Below, piece by piece: positions 46,709-58,696 of a stretch of DNA of 64,000 nucleotides. Under the pieces are notes generated by a model. The model made no database searches. It saw only the letters and a program-made list of their open reading frames with translations, and was not told the DNA's origin. How positions within the stretch are numbered: the stretch's first letter is position 1; every line of letters starts with the position of its first letter. Where the stretch lies: NCBI GenBank assembly GCA_905182995.1, contig CAJJDP010000070.1, positions 66,448 to 130,447 of the forward strand. Reading direction: 5' to 3'. This DNA comes from Paramecium octaurelia (Eukaryota > Ciliophora > Oligohymenophorea > Peniculida > Parameciidae). A program made the translations under genes and the position numbers.

Positions 46709-48375
46709 TCATATGACTTTTTGTTCCTTAACTTCAACCCATGGGAAATTGAATGTTGTTGGTTATCCCCAATGAATACCAGTGAATGCTGGAGTCCAAC
46801 TGAATATTGGCTATTAATCGGTGGTAGGTCCACTTTAAATATAGGCAATGTTTTATGGAACAGAAGCCAAAGATGCTACTTTTCCATCAATTGATCCATG
46901 AGCTCTTGGATTAGTCTAAAATGATAATATTCATTACTTCTAATAAATCTAATCTACTTGAGATGGCATTTCCAGGATTATTACCTGAGAGTGCATCATT
47001 TTTGTAATCATTATATCTGATGAATCTCTTCATGTCATCCAAACTCTTAACTTTTGGAGCATCTCTATTCATCAATTATGATCTTGGACAATTTTCATAT
47101 GAGTATTTGACTGGATCCTTTTTAAGAGCTTCAGTATAACCAGCCCTGTCTTAGATTTCAGTTGTAAAAGGAATGTTATAACTCTTCCAATAATTTCCAT
47201 TTGAAATCACTTTTGCAGTCACATCCTTGGCAATTGCATATCCTGGAACTGTTTCAGAAATCCAAATGAAGTCCTTAGTAGGAGGTGTACTAAATTAAAA
47301 AAATACTTTACTCTTTCTTGACGACTTTAAGATCAATAGCAATATATTGATTATTATATGTTCCTGAATTGTGTCTTACAAATGTGTTTGTCCATTTCTC
47401 TCCCCCCTTTGAAATTGCATGAGCAACTGGGACTCTTTACCAGGTCAAGAGTGTAGTAGGCACTATCAAATCATAGAGTGTGTTATCCAAGATTGAATTT
47501 GTGGTTTCTATGACGACCATGTTAGCATCTGGTAGAACATAGAAGTCGTCCTTGGAATACAAAAGTCCTGGCTTTGATGAGAAACTAACTCTATATGGAT
47601 TTGGACCAGAGAATTGATAGTATTTATAAATTCTAAGCATATTCTAATAACTTGTCCATGTTGTGTGAGCCATCCAAACATCACTCCAATCATCTAAGGC
47701 CTTAATTAAGGCGGAACAAGAAATTCTCTTTTCTCTTTCCCATTCAAATTCTTCTTGGGTCAATAAATGCCATTGAATTCTTTCAGCCTTTGGTTTCATT
47801 GCTTCTTTCAATTCGTAGATGTCACCACATGCTTACAACAATAGTAATTGCACCCAGCTGAGTCTCTTATTGACTGGAGCTTTATCTTAGATTGCTTAAT
47901 ATAATCCATCATTCTATGCTAAGATTCTGGCTAAGGCTTCATAATATTCATCTCCTTTGTTGTCTTTGATCAATTGTCTTGCATATTCATATTATTCCAC
48001 TAAATATTAAGACAATTCATTGGTTAGTTGTTCCTTTCCAAAAGTGAAATCATACCAAGACCAGAAGTGATTGTAGATGTGTTCATAAGTCAATGATCCT
48101 TCCAAATATCCTATATGATATGAATATATATATATACCGGCAGCATAAGATGTCTTTAAACTATACTCATGAGATTTGAAAGTGTCACTTGTCCAGATGT
48201 ACAATTTGCCCCATCCATCTTACATCACCTCATGTTTATAGTAACCCCATGCCAAAGCTACAGGAGACTTACCCTCGCTTATTGTGTATTTTCCAACTCT
48301 CTGATCGACTGAATACAATGTGACATCGTCACAAAGGCACAAACAAATTAATGCCAACAAATAAATAGCTTTCAT
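46709..48375 (-). CDS. Phospholipase B-like hydrolase (PLBD), secreted or lysosomal
   Basis: Protein of 531 aa. Introns of 27, 22 and 22 nt leave exactly 532 codons. Residues 1-15 are a signal peptide (MKAIYLLALICLCLC). The family core is clear: WGKLYIWTSD, then RISCSALIKALDDWSDVWMA and HTTWTSYQNMLRIYKYY, then AHGSIDGKVASL, WTPAFTGIHWGQPT and FNFPW near the end. The Cys of ISCSA aligns with the N-terminal nucleophile exposed by self-cleavage in this Ntn-hydrolase family. It probably acts in lysosome-like compartments or is secreted as an amidase or lipase. An in-frame upstream Met (48429) would put a basic stretch before the signal peptide, so I chose 48375. Confidence 0.92.
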
Positions 48376-49132
48376 TAATATTAATCTATATTGATTTTTC
48401 AATTTTAGTTTTAAAGGAAATTTTTTCAAGATGATGCAATACTAAAACTTACAAGCTCTATTTAAAATTTATCCATTTTTGATCTCAAACAACATAAATA
48501 TGTGAATACAGAAATTCATAACAGAATACCAAACAACATTTAGTAAAAAGAATCGAATTATTCTTAGAATTCCGAAGTTAAAAATTCGAAAGTAAATTAA
48601 TCCAATTTCTTATATTTACTAGCATTTATCAGTCTTTTAGATATTTCAAGATTCTTTAGGTGCTTCTGAACATCAATAAAAATAATGCTCACATGATCTA
48701 AACACTATAGTTGTAGTGAGATAGTCAAATGTTAGTATTTAATATGATTAAAAGAATATTAATAGATGCTCTTTTGAAGTTATTGCGATTTAAAGATTCA
48801 CTCATCACTTTTACAAAAGGTCAATTTTAATTATAGAATTAATGTTTTAAAAATCTGATAATTTATCGTCGAATGTCCAAATCAAATTACTCTTTGTCAT
48901 AATAATGGAATATTATTGTTAGTTAAGGTCGTTAATGAGAATCACTAATTTATAAAATTAGATATAATGCTATCTAAATTATTGTTGCATAATGTGAAAA
49001 TTGATAATTATGCCATAAAGAATTACTAAATTAATTATAATTAAAATAGAAATCTTTAAATTATGAAATTTAATAAATATATTTATTAATCAAAGTTTGT
49101 ATATAATATCTAAATTAAATTCATTGTTTTTA
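48376..49132. other. AT-rich intergenic, about 760 bp
   Basis: No supported ORF or RNA. It holds the promoter of the PLB-like gene and the 3' end of the minus-strand HTH gene. Confidence 0.4.
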
Positions 49133-50012
49133 TCATGATTATGACATGAGAAATATTTACTATTTCCATAACTTCAGGATATTATCTAACTATTATTATA
49201 TTGAATTAAATTTCTCCAAATTAAAAGTAGCCTATTCATGACATTACAATTCTTGGATTTAATCCTTCAGTTAATCAGACTGTTGTTTATTGCAGCATTC
49301 TTCTTTTTATTTGCTGATTTCTTATTTCTAATGGTTGATATTCTCAAATTTCAATTTTTTCTAAATTTCCGTGTTCATCAATTCATTGTTTAATTAAATC
49401 TATGGTTTACTTTCTTATTACGTGAACATGACATTGCTTTTTATCATATTTCTATGAGTTTTGAAACTATTTGATGAAGCATCATTTTTGCAGATTCTAA
49501 ATTTCATATTCTTTTTCATCCAGAAGATTAAATTGTTCGATATTGATTCAATGTCTTGATTGATGAATTATTCAGTGCACTCTTATGGATGATGAAATTA
49601 ATCTTGCTATTTGAAGTTACTAATATTGTTTGAGTGAATCGAGGATTCTAGAATCAATACATTGGATGTTGTTTATTATTAATAGAGATTCACATCACCA
49701 GATTTCAGATCAATGATGACAAGAATTTTGTTTCTCTTAAAATATTGTTTCTTATTTCTTTTATCTTTCTTCATGCATCTTCCTTATTATTGATATGTCT
49801 ATACTATACCATTTGCTGTCGAATATTTCAAACCATATTTTAACGCTGTCTAAAGGATAAAAATTAGAGAATACTTGTTTAATCGAATTTTCTTAGAAAA
49901 CTATATCGTAAATCACTTTTTCCCTGATTTCATTTCCTATTTTTTAATATGGTTGTCTAATAGCATTTTGTAAAGATTATTTCTAATCCTATTGAATCTA
50001 GGTTTAAGCCAT
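49133..50012 (-). CDS. Helix-turn-helix protein A, 284 aa
   Basis: One 25-nt intron at 49850-49874 leaves exactly 285 codons. Residues 20-75 form a helix-turn-helix: NEIREKVIYDIVFQENSIKQ, the intron, then TALKYGLKYSTANGIVQTYQ, with a turn and recognition helix of the psq/paired (transposase-like) type. A basic linker leads to a short beta-like block (NKILVIIDLKSGDVNLY). The rest is Gln/Asn-rich and charged with no DDE-type catalytic domain visible. Protein B at 51053-51572 has the same HTH, the same intron site and a similar 'IIID/VIID' block. It is probably a DNA-binding regulator or a domesticated transposase-derived protein. Confidence 0.72.
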
Positions 50013-50559
50013 ATAATTAATAAATATTAACTAAATACACAAACCTTTTATTCTTATTTATATTCCAAATCTTATAATTTTAAATACTTAATTAGATTAC
50101 GAGTGTTAATTGCAATAAATTTAAACAAATTATTTAATTTGAATTAAATATATATATAAAACATATGAGGATAGCTAAAAACTAATATTTAATTTAATTA
50201 CATAATTCACACTAAAGCATAAGATTCCACTCTTTAAATTCTCATACCAGATTTATTCTTATTAAGCTATTAAATAATTTTGTGTAGATTTTTCTGCATT
50301 TCTCTATCAAATTGGTTTTATTTTTTTAAAGCCAGAGAATTTTCTTGTCTTATTCACATATTCTCACAAACATGTTAAAATATATTTTAGAAATGTTAAT
50401 ATATTTTTTGTTTTATTATTTACAACATCTTTTGTTTGATTTCCCTAAAACAGAATTAATTATAATAGATAAACTCTTTTCATAGAGAATTCTTTCATTA
50501 AAGGAAATTCTCACATTATTATATATACTCTAATTCAGATCGATACCTCAAATAAGTTC

Positions 50560-50700
50560 TATTATGCCATATTATATCATAATATCAGTTTTTGCATACA
50601 TTTTAGAAGCTTTATGTACTAGAGACCTTTGCAAATGAATGTTTCAATTTTTCAGATTATTCCCAACTTTTCATTTTTTTTAATATCTGCCAGAATAAAA
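50560..50700 (-). pseudogene. Degenerate third HTH copy
   Basis: The minus strand reads DIKKNEKLGII, a TGA, then KIETFICKGL, and after a frame change KASKMYAKTDIMIQYGIIEL. The order and the position of the frame change match the HTH and intron site of proteins A and B (x-Q | A-A-Q-K-L...), but an in-frame TGA and no clean intron suggest decay. The rest of 50013-51052 (about 1 kb) holds scattered open stretches on the minus strand that might belong to the same relic, plus AT-rich spacer. Confidence 0.42.
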
Positions 50701-51052
50701 TTAACTTGATTAGCATAAGTATAATTTATAAAAATATATCTCTCCTTTGAAATGATTTCAATTAAAATCCTTGACGACCACTTTGTAGGGTGAAATAGTT
50801 AAAAAATAAATTGATATTAGCTAACAAATAATTTTATAGTCAGTAAGAAAAATATATTTAACCTTAGGACATAGAAGAGCCATTGGAAGTTAGTAAAGAT
50901 TGAAAATACTTTAAATTCATTATTGATGATAAATGAATTAGTGATATTAGTAAGGAATAGTTTGACAAATCAAATAAAAAGATCATATAATAATTCTCCA
51001 AGAAATTAGATTGATTAAGATATTTTGTAAATTACTATAAATATAAAATGCT

Positions 51053-51572
51053 TCATAATTATTTCATTTGTTGATGTTATTTTAGTAATGAAGCCATTAA
51101 GAATTCAGAATCATTACAGTTTCTGTAATTGATTTGATACCATGGAATTTTACTTATTTTCTACAAAATAAACTCAGAAGTTTAAAGTAAATTGCTATAT
51201 TTGAGTTCCTCCAACAGAGAATTCAAATCATAGTAACTTTATTTTCCGCTGTTTCTTGCAAGAGCAATATTCCCATCAGAGACATCTATAATAATATTAA
51301 CATTGGAGACGATTGATTTTTATTTACTTTGATTTTGTTTTTGTTAATCTATATTATTCCCTTTATTTTTGAAATTCTTTACAATATACTTAGCAGTAGA
51401 ATATTTGATTTATAGTTTCTGTGCTGCCTTAAATAATATAATTAATTACTTGTCTCGTTGATAAATTCTCTTGCAATACCAAATTAATTAAGGAAAGCTT
51501 TTTTTGGTTATCAATTCTCTTATGATTTCGAAATTTTTATATCTATCTGCACATCAAATTTATGTTGGACAT
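51053..51572 (-). CDS. Helix-turn-helix protein B, 165 aa
   Basis: One 22-nt intron at 51428-51449 leaves exactly 166 codons. The HTH spans residues 18-65: IDNQKKLSLINLVLQENLST, RQ, the intron, then AAQKLQIKYSTAKYIVKNFK. It is followed by NKGNNI, a Gln-rich linker, and NIIIDVSDGNIALARNSG. It shares with protein A the IKYSTA-type recognition helix, the intron after the conserved Gln, and the hydrophobic 'IID' strand. Its small size suggests a stand-alone DNA-binding protein. The start ATG at 51572 is the first in frame. Confidence 0.7.
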
Positions 51573-51849
51573 AATAACAAATAAATTAAAATGAATTTTG
51601 AGGAATCAAATATTGAAATTTACATAATTAAAGTAAATAACTTCTAATGCATTTTTTACAAATAATCCAAAGCCTGGTAATTTCTATATTTAATATATAT
51701 GTACTAGAAAGAGAATGATCGATTTTGTATAATGTGTATTTCTTGAAACTATCAAGTAGCAAAGAGGAAAATTCATAATTAATTTATGTTATCCATTATT
51801 ATGGCTTTATCTTTTTTTAATTACTTTATTTTATTATACTTATTCTGAA

Positions 51850-52246
51850 TCAACAAATATAATCAATTGTTTCCATCTTCTCATAAATATTATAGTCCCT
51901 TTCCTCTATTTTAAATTATCGAATCAGTAAGTTATTAATCGAGCAAATACCAAAATGTGTGAAAAAATAAAAGTGAATTATGATGTAAGTCTTCTTTGAA
52001 GACTGATCAAAAATTTTCTAAATTATAGTTTTCAAACCATTCTTTTATATAGAATGAATATGCATTCATGATCTATTGTGAATTCCCTCTCCAATTGAAT
52101 ATCATTATAATCCTCATAGATGATTTCCCTACTGAAATCAATCAACATTTTTATGATTTTCTCAAATATTCAATTATCCGCAAGACGTGAATTATTCTAG
52201 GAATCACTCCATCTTGAATTCTAAAAGTTTAGTAATAAATCGGCAT
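51850..52246 (-). CDS. Hypothetical protein, about 116 aa
   Basis: A 26-nt intron (GTCTTG...TTGAG) and a 20-nt intron (GTTTGA...TTTAG) leave exactly 117 codons. The middle is well-formed: KMLIDFSREIIYEDYNDIQL, then EREFTIDHECIFILYKRM. The GT of the first intron is GTC, less usual for this genome, so the 5' exon is uncertain. The same frame is also open upstream of the chosen ATG. No family is recognised. The flanks to 51573 and 52574 contain nothing further I can support. Confidence 0.42.
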
Positions 52247-52574
52247 ATAAATTTTAAATTCCTAAATTTTTGTATTTTGGAAAAATATTAAATGGAATAC
52301 TTAAAAATAATTTGTAAATAGGATATAAAATTTTAGCAGATAGAATATTTATATAATAAGCGATTTCAGATGTCTTAAGACTATCTTTAGTCATGATAAC
52401 AAAATATTTTAAATTTATTCTTTCGATCTTAGGATTATATTACCAAGTTATTCAATAAATACAATGCATATCATGTAAATTAATATCATTAAATATTTTT
52501 TTAAATGATAGCATAAAGAATTTTGATATTGATTCTGAAATAAACTCATCGTTATTATAAAATTTAAAATTAAT

Positions 52575-54065
52575 ATGTTCAAACATAAATCAGCTTCATT
52601 TCATGATGCAAGCATTGAGACCCAATTGAAATTTAAGCCTCCAAAACCAGAATTAATATCTAATTCCACTAAAAGAAATTCGGAAGTGCTGTCTCATGTA
52701 ATTGATTTAATAGCTAGATTAGCCTCCAGAATTATTAGCCAAACTGTATTAAACCAATAGACTTTTAGAATAAAATATTGTAAAGCTAAATGAAACCCAA
52801 TAAAAATTGGCTTAGAAAGAAGAGGAGATATTGGATTTGAAATAAAAACTCAGATGTTCAACTAAGGATTTAAACGAGAAGAATGACAAAATTGCATAAT
52901 TAACAGAACAATTAAAAGGATTCAAAACAGATATGAGAAAAACTAGTTCTGATAGAGGTAATTAAGAATTACAATAAAAACTGCATCATGTTTCTTAACA
53001 TAATGAAGCCTTATTTCAAGATTATCAATCTGTGCTTTTGCAAAATTAAAATTATCAATAGTAAATCATCGAACTTCAAGACTAGTTGAATTCAATATCG
53101 TATAGATTAAGAGAGTCAGAATAAGCAATACAATTGATTAAAGAGACAGAAACTAAAGTCAACTATCTAGAATTAGATGTTGATAGACTAGAGGAAAAAC
53201 ACAAGAAGTCCTTACCTGGATTAGTGAAATAGAATCAGCAACTGAAAATCTAATACGAGACCAACATTTAACTTCTGAATTGCGGTGTAGATTATATAGC
53301 TACTCAATTCTAAAAATCAATTACTACTCTAACTAAGCAACTTTAGATGGTTTCAAAATTTTCAAAAAGAAATGTGGTTTTATCAGAAACCTAATTGAGT
53401 TTTTATGGATTAAATACATTAGCATAATAAACTACTTCAAAGAGAGTATAATAAATACTGTAAAAGATGAACATAAGCGAAACTCTTCAAAGTTGGTTAG
53501 AAGGGATTGTCACATTTCTTATGATTAATTGTCAGGAAATATTGTAAAAGGAAGTGGATAAAAAATTAGATAAATTGTAAAGACAAATTTAACAAGTCCA
53601 TGACATCACTATTCAATTAGCCACATCCTATGATTTCATGAAATTTGGCAAAAATGTATTTTATACTTCTTAATTTAGAGATGCAATAATATGAGTGCCT
53701 ACAGCCAAAAGTCTAGTAGTTATTGTTCACGATTATAGGATAAAGAGAATGACGAATATAGTTAAAATATTAAACTTAAAGATTTCTTGGACTTGGCATT
53801 AATGTATACAATAATTTCTATTCTTAATAGTAAATTAGGAGAGCATCTGGCTTAAATCTAACAACTAAATATTGAGTTCTAAGTATAGAATTTTTAGAAT
53901 AAATCTTCGAGGGAGCTGCAAATTGGCCTTAAGGAATAATTACATTTGCACGAAAATCTAACAAATTATTTAAAAAAGGAGTTAATTTAGATAAAAAAAG
54001 AAATCACTAGTCATTCATAGAGAGGATAAGTTAAGAAATATAGTTACATGCCAAAAATAATATGA
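52575..54065 (+). CDS. Long coiled-coil protein, 480 aa
   Basis: A 25-nt intron (GTAATT...GATTAG, about 52701-52725) and a 23-nt intron (GTATTT...TTTAG, about 53656-53678) leave exactly 481 codons. The second intron is important: without it there seem to be two genes overlapping by ATGA at 53691. After a 50-residue basic start the protein is almost wholly heptad-like (KLAQKEEEILDLKQKL, and on to RLRESEQAIQLIKETETKV). It also has a short hydrophobic patch (WLEGIVTFLMINC) and a second coil near the end. It is likely cytoskeletal or a centrosomal/basal-body scaffold. Confidence 0.72.
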
Positions 54066-54091
54066 TAGCATTTTTCTTTAATTAATTATTT

Positions 54092-55433
54092 ATGATAATA
54101 TAAAGTTCATCACGTTTAGAAGGAAGGCACATTAAGAATAGTAGAAGTGCTTAAAGACTCACCCCTTCTCACAATCTATATACTGAATCTTCTTACATAT
54201 CATAAATCTTGGCTCATTAGTAAAAACTCAATGAAATTCCAAACCTAAATAAAAGAGTATTGAACAATGTCAGTCCTTTAAATTTTAATTATAGAGAAGG
54301 CAAAATTCTCTAGAAAAACTATTTACAAAATAAATACTCATAATTGTTAGAAGGGAATCAAGTTCAAAGAGCTGGCTGGAAAAAGTATTTGTTGGATGGA
54401 TTCAAAGAGAAACTTGAGAACATCTTAAATCAGAACAAGAGAGGTTCAAAGTTATTTAAAATCAAAAGATAATATCTTACTAAAAGTGTTGCTTTGTAGC
54501 CTATGGTTATATAAGATGATTATTTGACAGTAGATGCATTGATTAAAAAACAAGATCCTTCATATGATATTGAGGCAGTATAAGATAGTTTAATATAATA
54601 ACATAAGCATTATTTAACAAATTAGAAAAACACAGATTATGACGAGAAGTATGAAAAATAATAATATTGAGATTATAAAACTTAGTAAAGTAATTTGAAA
54701 TAATAGTAGATAGGATAGAGAAGGAGGCTTTTAAAGTGAAAGTTCCCACCAATTTCTCAACAGCTATGTAAAATTACAATGATTTTTATGATGTATAACT
54801 TGACTCAAAAAATATATACAGTAGTTTAAAAGCAATTGATTTTAGTAAATTTGAAATAAAATAAAGTTAAAAATAATCATACGCTTTAAATTTTTGGGAT
54901 TAAGGAGAGATTGACGAAGAAATTGAACAATAAATACAAACTTGCAGAGTCTCAACTTAAAGGGATTGCAAAGAAGAATTGTTGGAAGAACTCAGACAAT
55001 ATTAAGAAAATTAATTAGTTTAACAAATTGTAGATGCACCTGTAGAACCAGAGGAGCCTTTACAATAAGAAATACAATAAATCTAAACAGAATAAGTTGT
55101 TGAAAAATAACTAGAAATCGAAAAGCCGAAGGAACCTAAGGAACCAAAGAATATAAAAAAAAGAAATCTTAGATACAAACAAAAAAAATAATAAAGTATA
55201 TGGATAATAATAACTTATAAGGGAAAACATGTTAACCTAAGTTTGATCATAAGTTTGTTGATTACATGTTATCATTAGAAGATGTTCATGAGGCAGAACT
55301 TTCTCAATTCAAAATAAAATAAGTCGCAGAATATGATTCCTACGTATTTTGTGATCCCGATGAAGAAATCATTTACAAGCATCAAGTCGATTGGAATAGT
55401 TAACTAGAATATTTATTAAGAGATATTAGCTGA
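54092..55433 (+). CDS. Hypothetical acidic-tailed protein, 430 aa
   Basis: Introns of 23 nt (GTATGA...TTGAG, about 54648-54670) and 26 nt (GTATAT...TATAAG, about 55197-55222) leave exactly 431 codons. The N-terminal 130 residues are basic (RAGWKKYLLDGFKEKLENIL). The middle contains KQFEIIVDRIEKEAFKVKVP. A Glu/Gln/Pro/Lys-rich linker (EKPKEPKEPK) precedes a compact end (EDVHEAELSQFKIKQVAEYD, then SYVFCDPDEEIIYKHQVDWN). No family is recognised. Only 26 bp separate it from the previous stop, and a 26-nt GTTACA...GATAG intron would fuse the two in frame, so they may be one gene. Confidence 0.62.
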
Positions 55434-55674
55434 AGAGAATAACTTCTGCTTAAAATTTTCTATATATATATATATTTTTTGCATTTATTATCAATTTTAT
55501 TATACTTTAAGAATCTTATATAAATAATTTAAATCGTTTATAGAAAAATTTTAAACTGACTTCAGTTTATTCGGAACCCTTAATTTTTCCTATATAAACA
55601 AAATTTCATATAAAAAAAGATATTTGACGCATTATAATTATATATCATCTTATAATAATTAGCTACAATCACTT

Positions 55675-56431
55675 TCACTACTAACATTTTGGACAAACAA
55701 AGTTTAGTAATTTTTTTGCTTTTTCTCTGGTCAAATCTACACATTTTAAATGGCACCATCCTTAGCATACTTCGCATTATATATACCTTAAAATCTTTAA
55801 TTATTTAAATTACTTCAAATCTGGATTTGGAGGTTTCTCACATATGCATGTAGTTGCCCATTCTTCTATGGGAGGTTAAAAAGCTCGATTTATATAACCG
55901 GCCCTCGTAAAATAAGTTGTATCATCCATCGTTTCTAATTTATCAAATTCCTAATAAGTAAGAATAGAGGCTAAACTCACTATGCTTTCAATTTCAATAT
56001 AATCGTACTCATTTGTCTTGAACACTTCATTCTCTGAAATATAATCCAAATGAGTCATTGGTAAATCTCCCAATTCAAATTTTCTATAATACCATTGAAC
56101 TTTTATTAAAGGGTAAATTTCATCATTAGTATCGACAAGCTTGACGATCTTAATGAGTTTAGCGACATAATCTACTCTTCTATCTGCTTTAATGCAGAGA
56201 TTCTAACCAATCTTATAAATAATCCCATCGTATTTTAATTTTTTGTATGATGTTCTTTAACAATATGTTAAGTATATACCTGCTCTTTTTGTTTTTCTTC
56301 AATAATTTATAGAGATTGTTATTATCCTTGTTTTGAATCAGATTTTAAATTTTGTTTTATAAAAGGACATTCTCCTATTTTTCATTGAGTGATGATGTTC
56401 TTGAAATCTTGGGTTCTAAAGAGGCTGACAT
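55675..56431 (-). CDS. BAH domain plus PHD finger protein, 243 aa
   Basis: One 25-nt intron at 56255-56279 leaves exactly 244 codons. Residues 55-180 form a BAH fold: DGIIYKIGQNLCIKADRRVD, IKVQWYYRKFELGDLPMTHL, EVFKTNEYDYIEIESIVSLA and RAGYINRAFQPP. A C-terminal PHD finger follows: CICEKPPNPD, then QCEVCQGWCHLKCVDLTREK and NFVCPKC, with correct Cys/His order. BAH-PHD proteins bind modified histones (for example H3K4me or H3K27me) and recruit chromatin enzymes. It is small and compact for the family, resembling short plant EBS/SHL readers in layout. Confidence 0.9.
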
Positions 56432-58055
56432 GTTAATCTTCCTGAGTCTCAATTTAGAAAATAAATATTAAAAAAAATAAATATTATTATATCTTTTTTT
56501 ATAATATGTATTTGAATAATTTTATTCTTTTCTTCTAGATCTCTGTCAATTAAATTATGCATTTGCACTAACAATTAAATTAAAGCTTTAGAGGAAAAGC
56601 CTTCAGTATAGTATTAGTCAATAATATTTATTTAATTTACATATATGTCTTGAAATATCATTTACAAAACAATAATTTAAACTATAGCAAAATAGTACTA
56701 TCAAAACCTTACAAAATCCAATCATCCCTAAAAGATTTCTGTTTTTCTTTAACCTATAAGTCAGTTCAACTTCTACTAAATTTAGGATCATATTTCTAAT
56801 AATTAAATTATAAAGTATTAAAAAATATCTATATTGATCAAAGTCAAGCCTCTTCAGGAGCCTTCATTTATATTTCCCACAGTATTAAAGAAACCAGTCA
56901 AAATTAATGTTAGATTTATAAAAAGCCTACTGTTATAAATTTAAAAACACAAAGGTTCTGTTCAAGAAAATTTGTGTATAAATCAAATGTGAATTATAGA
57001 ATGAACTAATGGCCAATTGTTTTGAATTTAGAAATAGAAAAAAAAAAATATAAATACTTTCTTTTTCAATATTGACTAGTAAAAACAGATCTTTTCAAAA
57101 TTTTAGGAGTATATTATTGTTTTATTATTAGAAATTAAGGATTAAATAAACAACTAACATTATAAGAGGTTTTGAAATTTGGAAGTATAGATAAAATTAC
57201 ATAATTCAGAGTATCGAATTTTAATTTGGTTTTATTGTAATCTAAATCTACAAATTTCCTTAATTGAATCTTAAGTTTTCTTCTAATCTACTATTTATGA
57301 AAATATCGCATAAGTATATTATCCAATTTTCAAATTCATAAAATTTCATGAGCAATTCGTAATTGCCATTTCAAAGTGTATTTGATCACATAATAAGTCG
57401 TATTTACAATAGAGTTTGTTTAAATCAAGAATATTGTTATCAAGAAATTCAAAGTATTTCTATTTGGATACTCAATTCTTCTAATTTTATAAGTGTGATT
57501 TTATTATAATATATTAATAAGTATATATATTTAAAATAATAGAACTTTGTTTTATTGAATTTTGGAAGCCTTATTATTTCATAATTTATTTCACTAAACA
57601 TTTACTTAATGATAATAATAAATGTTGCTTTACAATTTAAGTAAGTTAACTTTTTTTTATAATTAATTAATCCCAGATAAAAATACTTTTTTCATTACAA
57701 CTCTATATATTTTCATAATATTTGTTACTTTTACTTTTTTTGAATAAAATGATTATTCTAGTTCTATAATTAGATTTTTTCTTAATCATCTAAGAGTAAC
57801 TTACTTATTTTGCTAAATTAATTTTTATATTAATGTTTTCACATATTTTCGATTGCTTCCAAAAACATCCTATATAAAATTAAATTATTAATAAGATTAA
57901 TATTATAAATGTGATAAAGCCCTAGTAGGATTTTGATAGGAATGATTAAAGTTTGATAATGAGATTAGATTGATTATGTTTGGGGATATAAGTATTAAGT
58001 GGATATATATATAATTAAAAGTAATAAATATAATTAAAAATTACTCTAACTGATA
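56432..58055. other. Long AT-rich spacer, 1.6 kb
   Basis: The longest stretch without a supported gene in the second half of the window. TGA occurs in all frames, composition is close to pure A/T, and no homology-like block, tRNA-like fold or repeat array is recognised. It separates the BAH-PHD gene (minus) from a plus-strand coiled-coil gene, so both promoters probably lie at its ends. Confidence 0.5.
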
Positions 58056-58512
58056 ATGTTGCCATAATAAATTATTTATAGATAAGTTAGGCATTCCCCT
58101 TAAAGTATCCATTAAATGAATCATAAATAGAAATTTTAAGATAATCCACAATTCTTCCACATCAATAATTAAGAGCATCAACTCCGATTAGACAATAAAG
58201 ATCGTACTCTCATTTTGATTAACAACCTTAAAGCAGCATGAAAAAGCAATAAGAAAATTTTGAAAGAGAAAATGATCTATTAAGAGAAAAAGTAAAATAA
58301 TTAAAGCAATAGATAGCCACTCTTGAACAAAATTATTAAAATAATGCAGAAGTATAAAATTTATTCGATTTTAGATTGAAGAATAATATATAGTTGCTCT
58401 AAGGATATTTTAATAATTAAAAATCGAGTCTGAATAATTAAGATTAGAGCTTTCTTATATAAAATAGGAGAACAATCTGCTTAAATCAAAATTAAAACAA
58501 ATTAATTATTGA
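58056..58512 (+). CDS. Small coiled-coil protein, 135 aa
   Basis: Introns 58105-58130 (26 nt) and 58352-58374 (23 nt) leave exactly 136 codons. The N-terminus of 50 residues is Gln/Pro/Arg-rich (ILRQSTILPHQQLRASTPIR). A single coiled coil follows from MKKQQENFERENDLLREKVK to ELSYIKQENNLLKSKLKQIN. Splicing of the second intron avoids a run into low-complexity sequence. No family is recognised. Confidence 0.65.
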
Positions 58513-58696
58513 ATTATTTATTTTCATTTTTTAATGTTATATTGCGATCAATTATCAAGCATAATCTTTCTTAAATTAAGACCTAATTGATTTTTGGAAT
58601 ATTGATGTGGAAGTATTATGCCATATTTATGAAAATCAAAAAATCACAATCAAATTTATATATATTATGAATAATATGTAAATATAAACAATAAAT

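Noticed and set aside
53691..54065. Separate 124-aa gene starting at 53691
   Set aside because: A 23-nt GT...AG intron joins it in frame to the preceding coiled-coil gene, removing the odd ATGA overlap.
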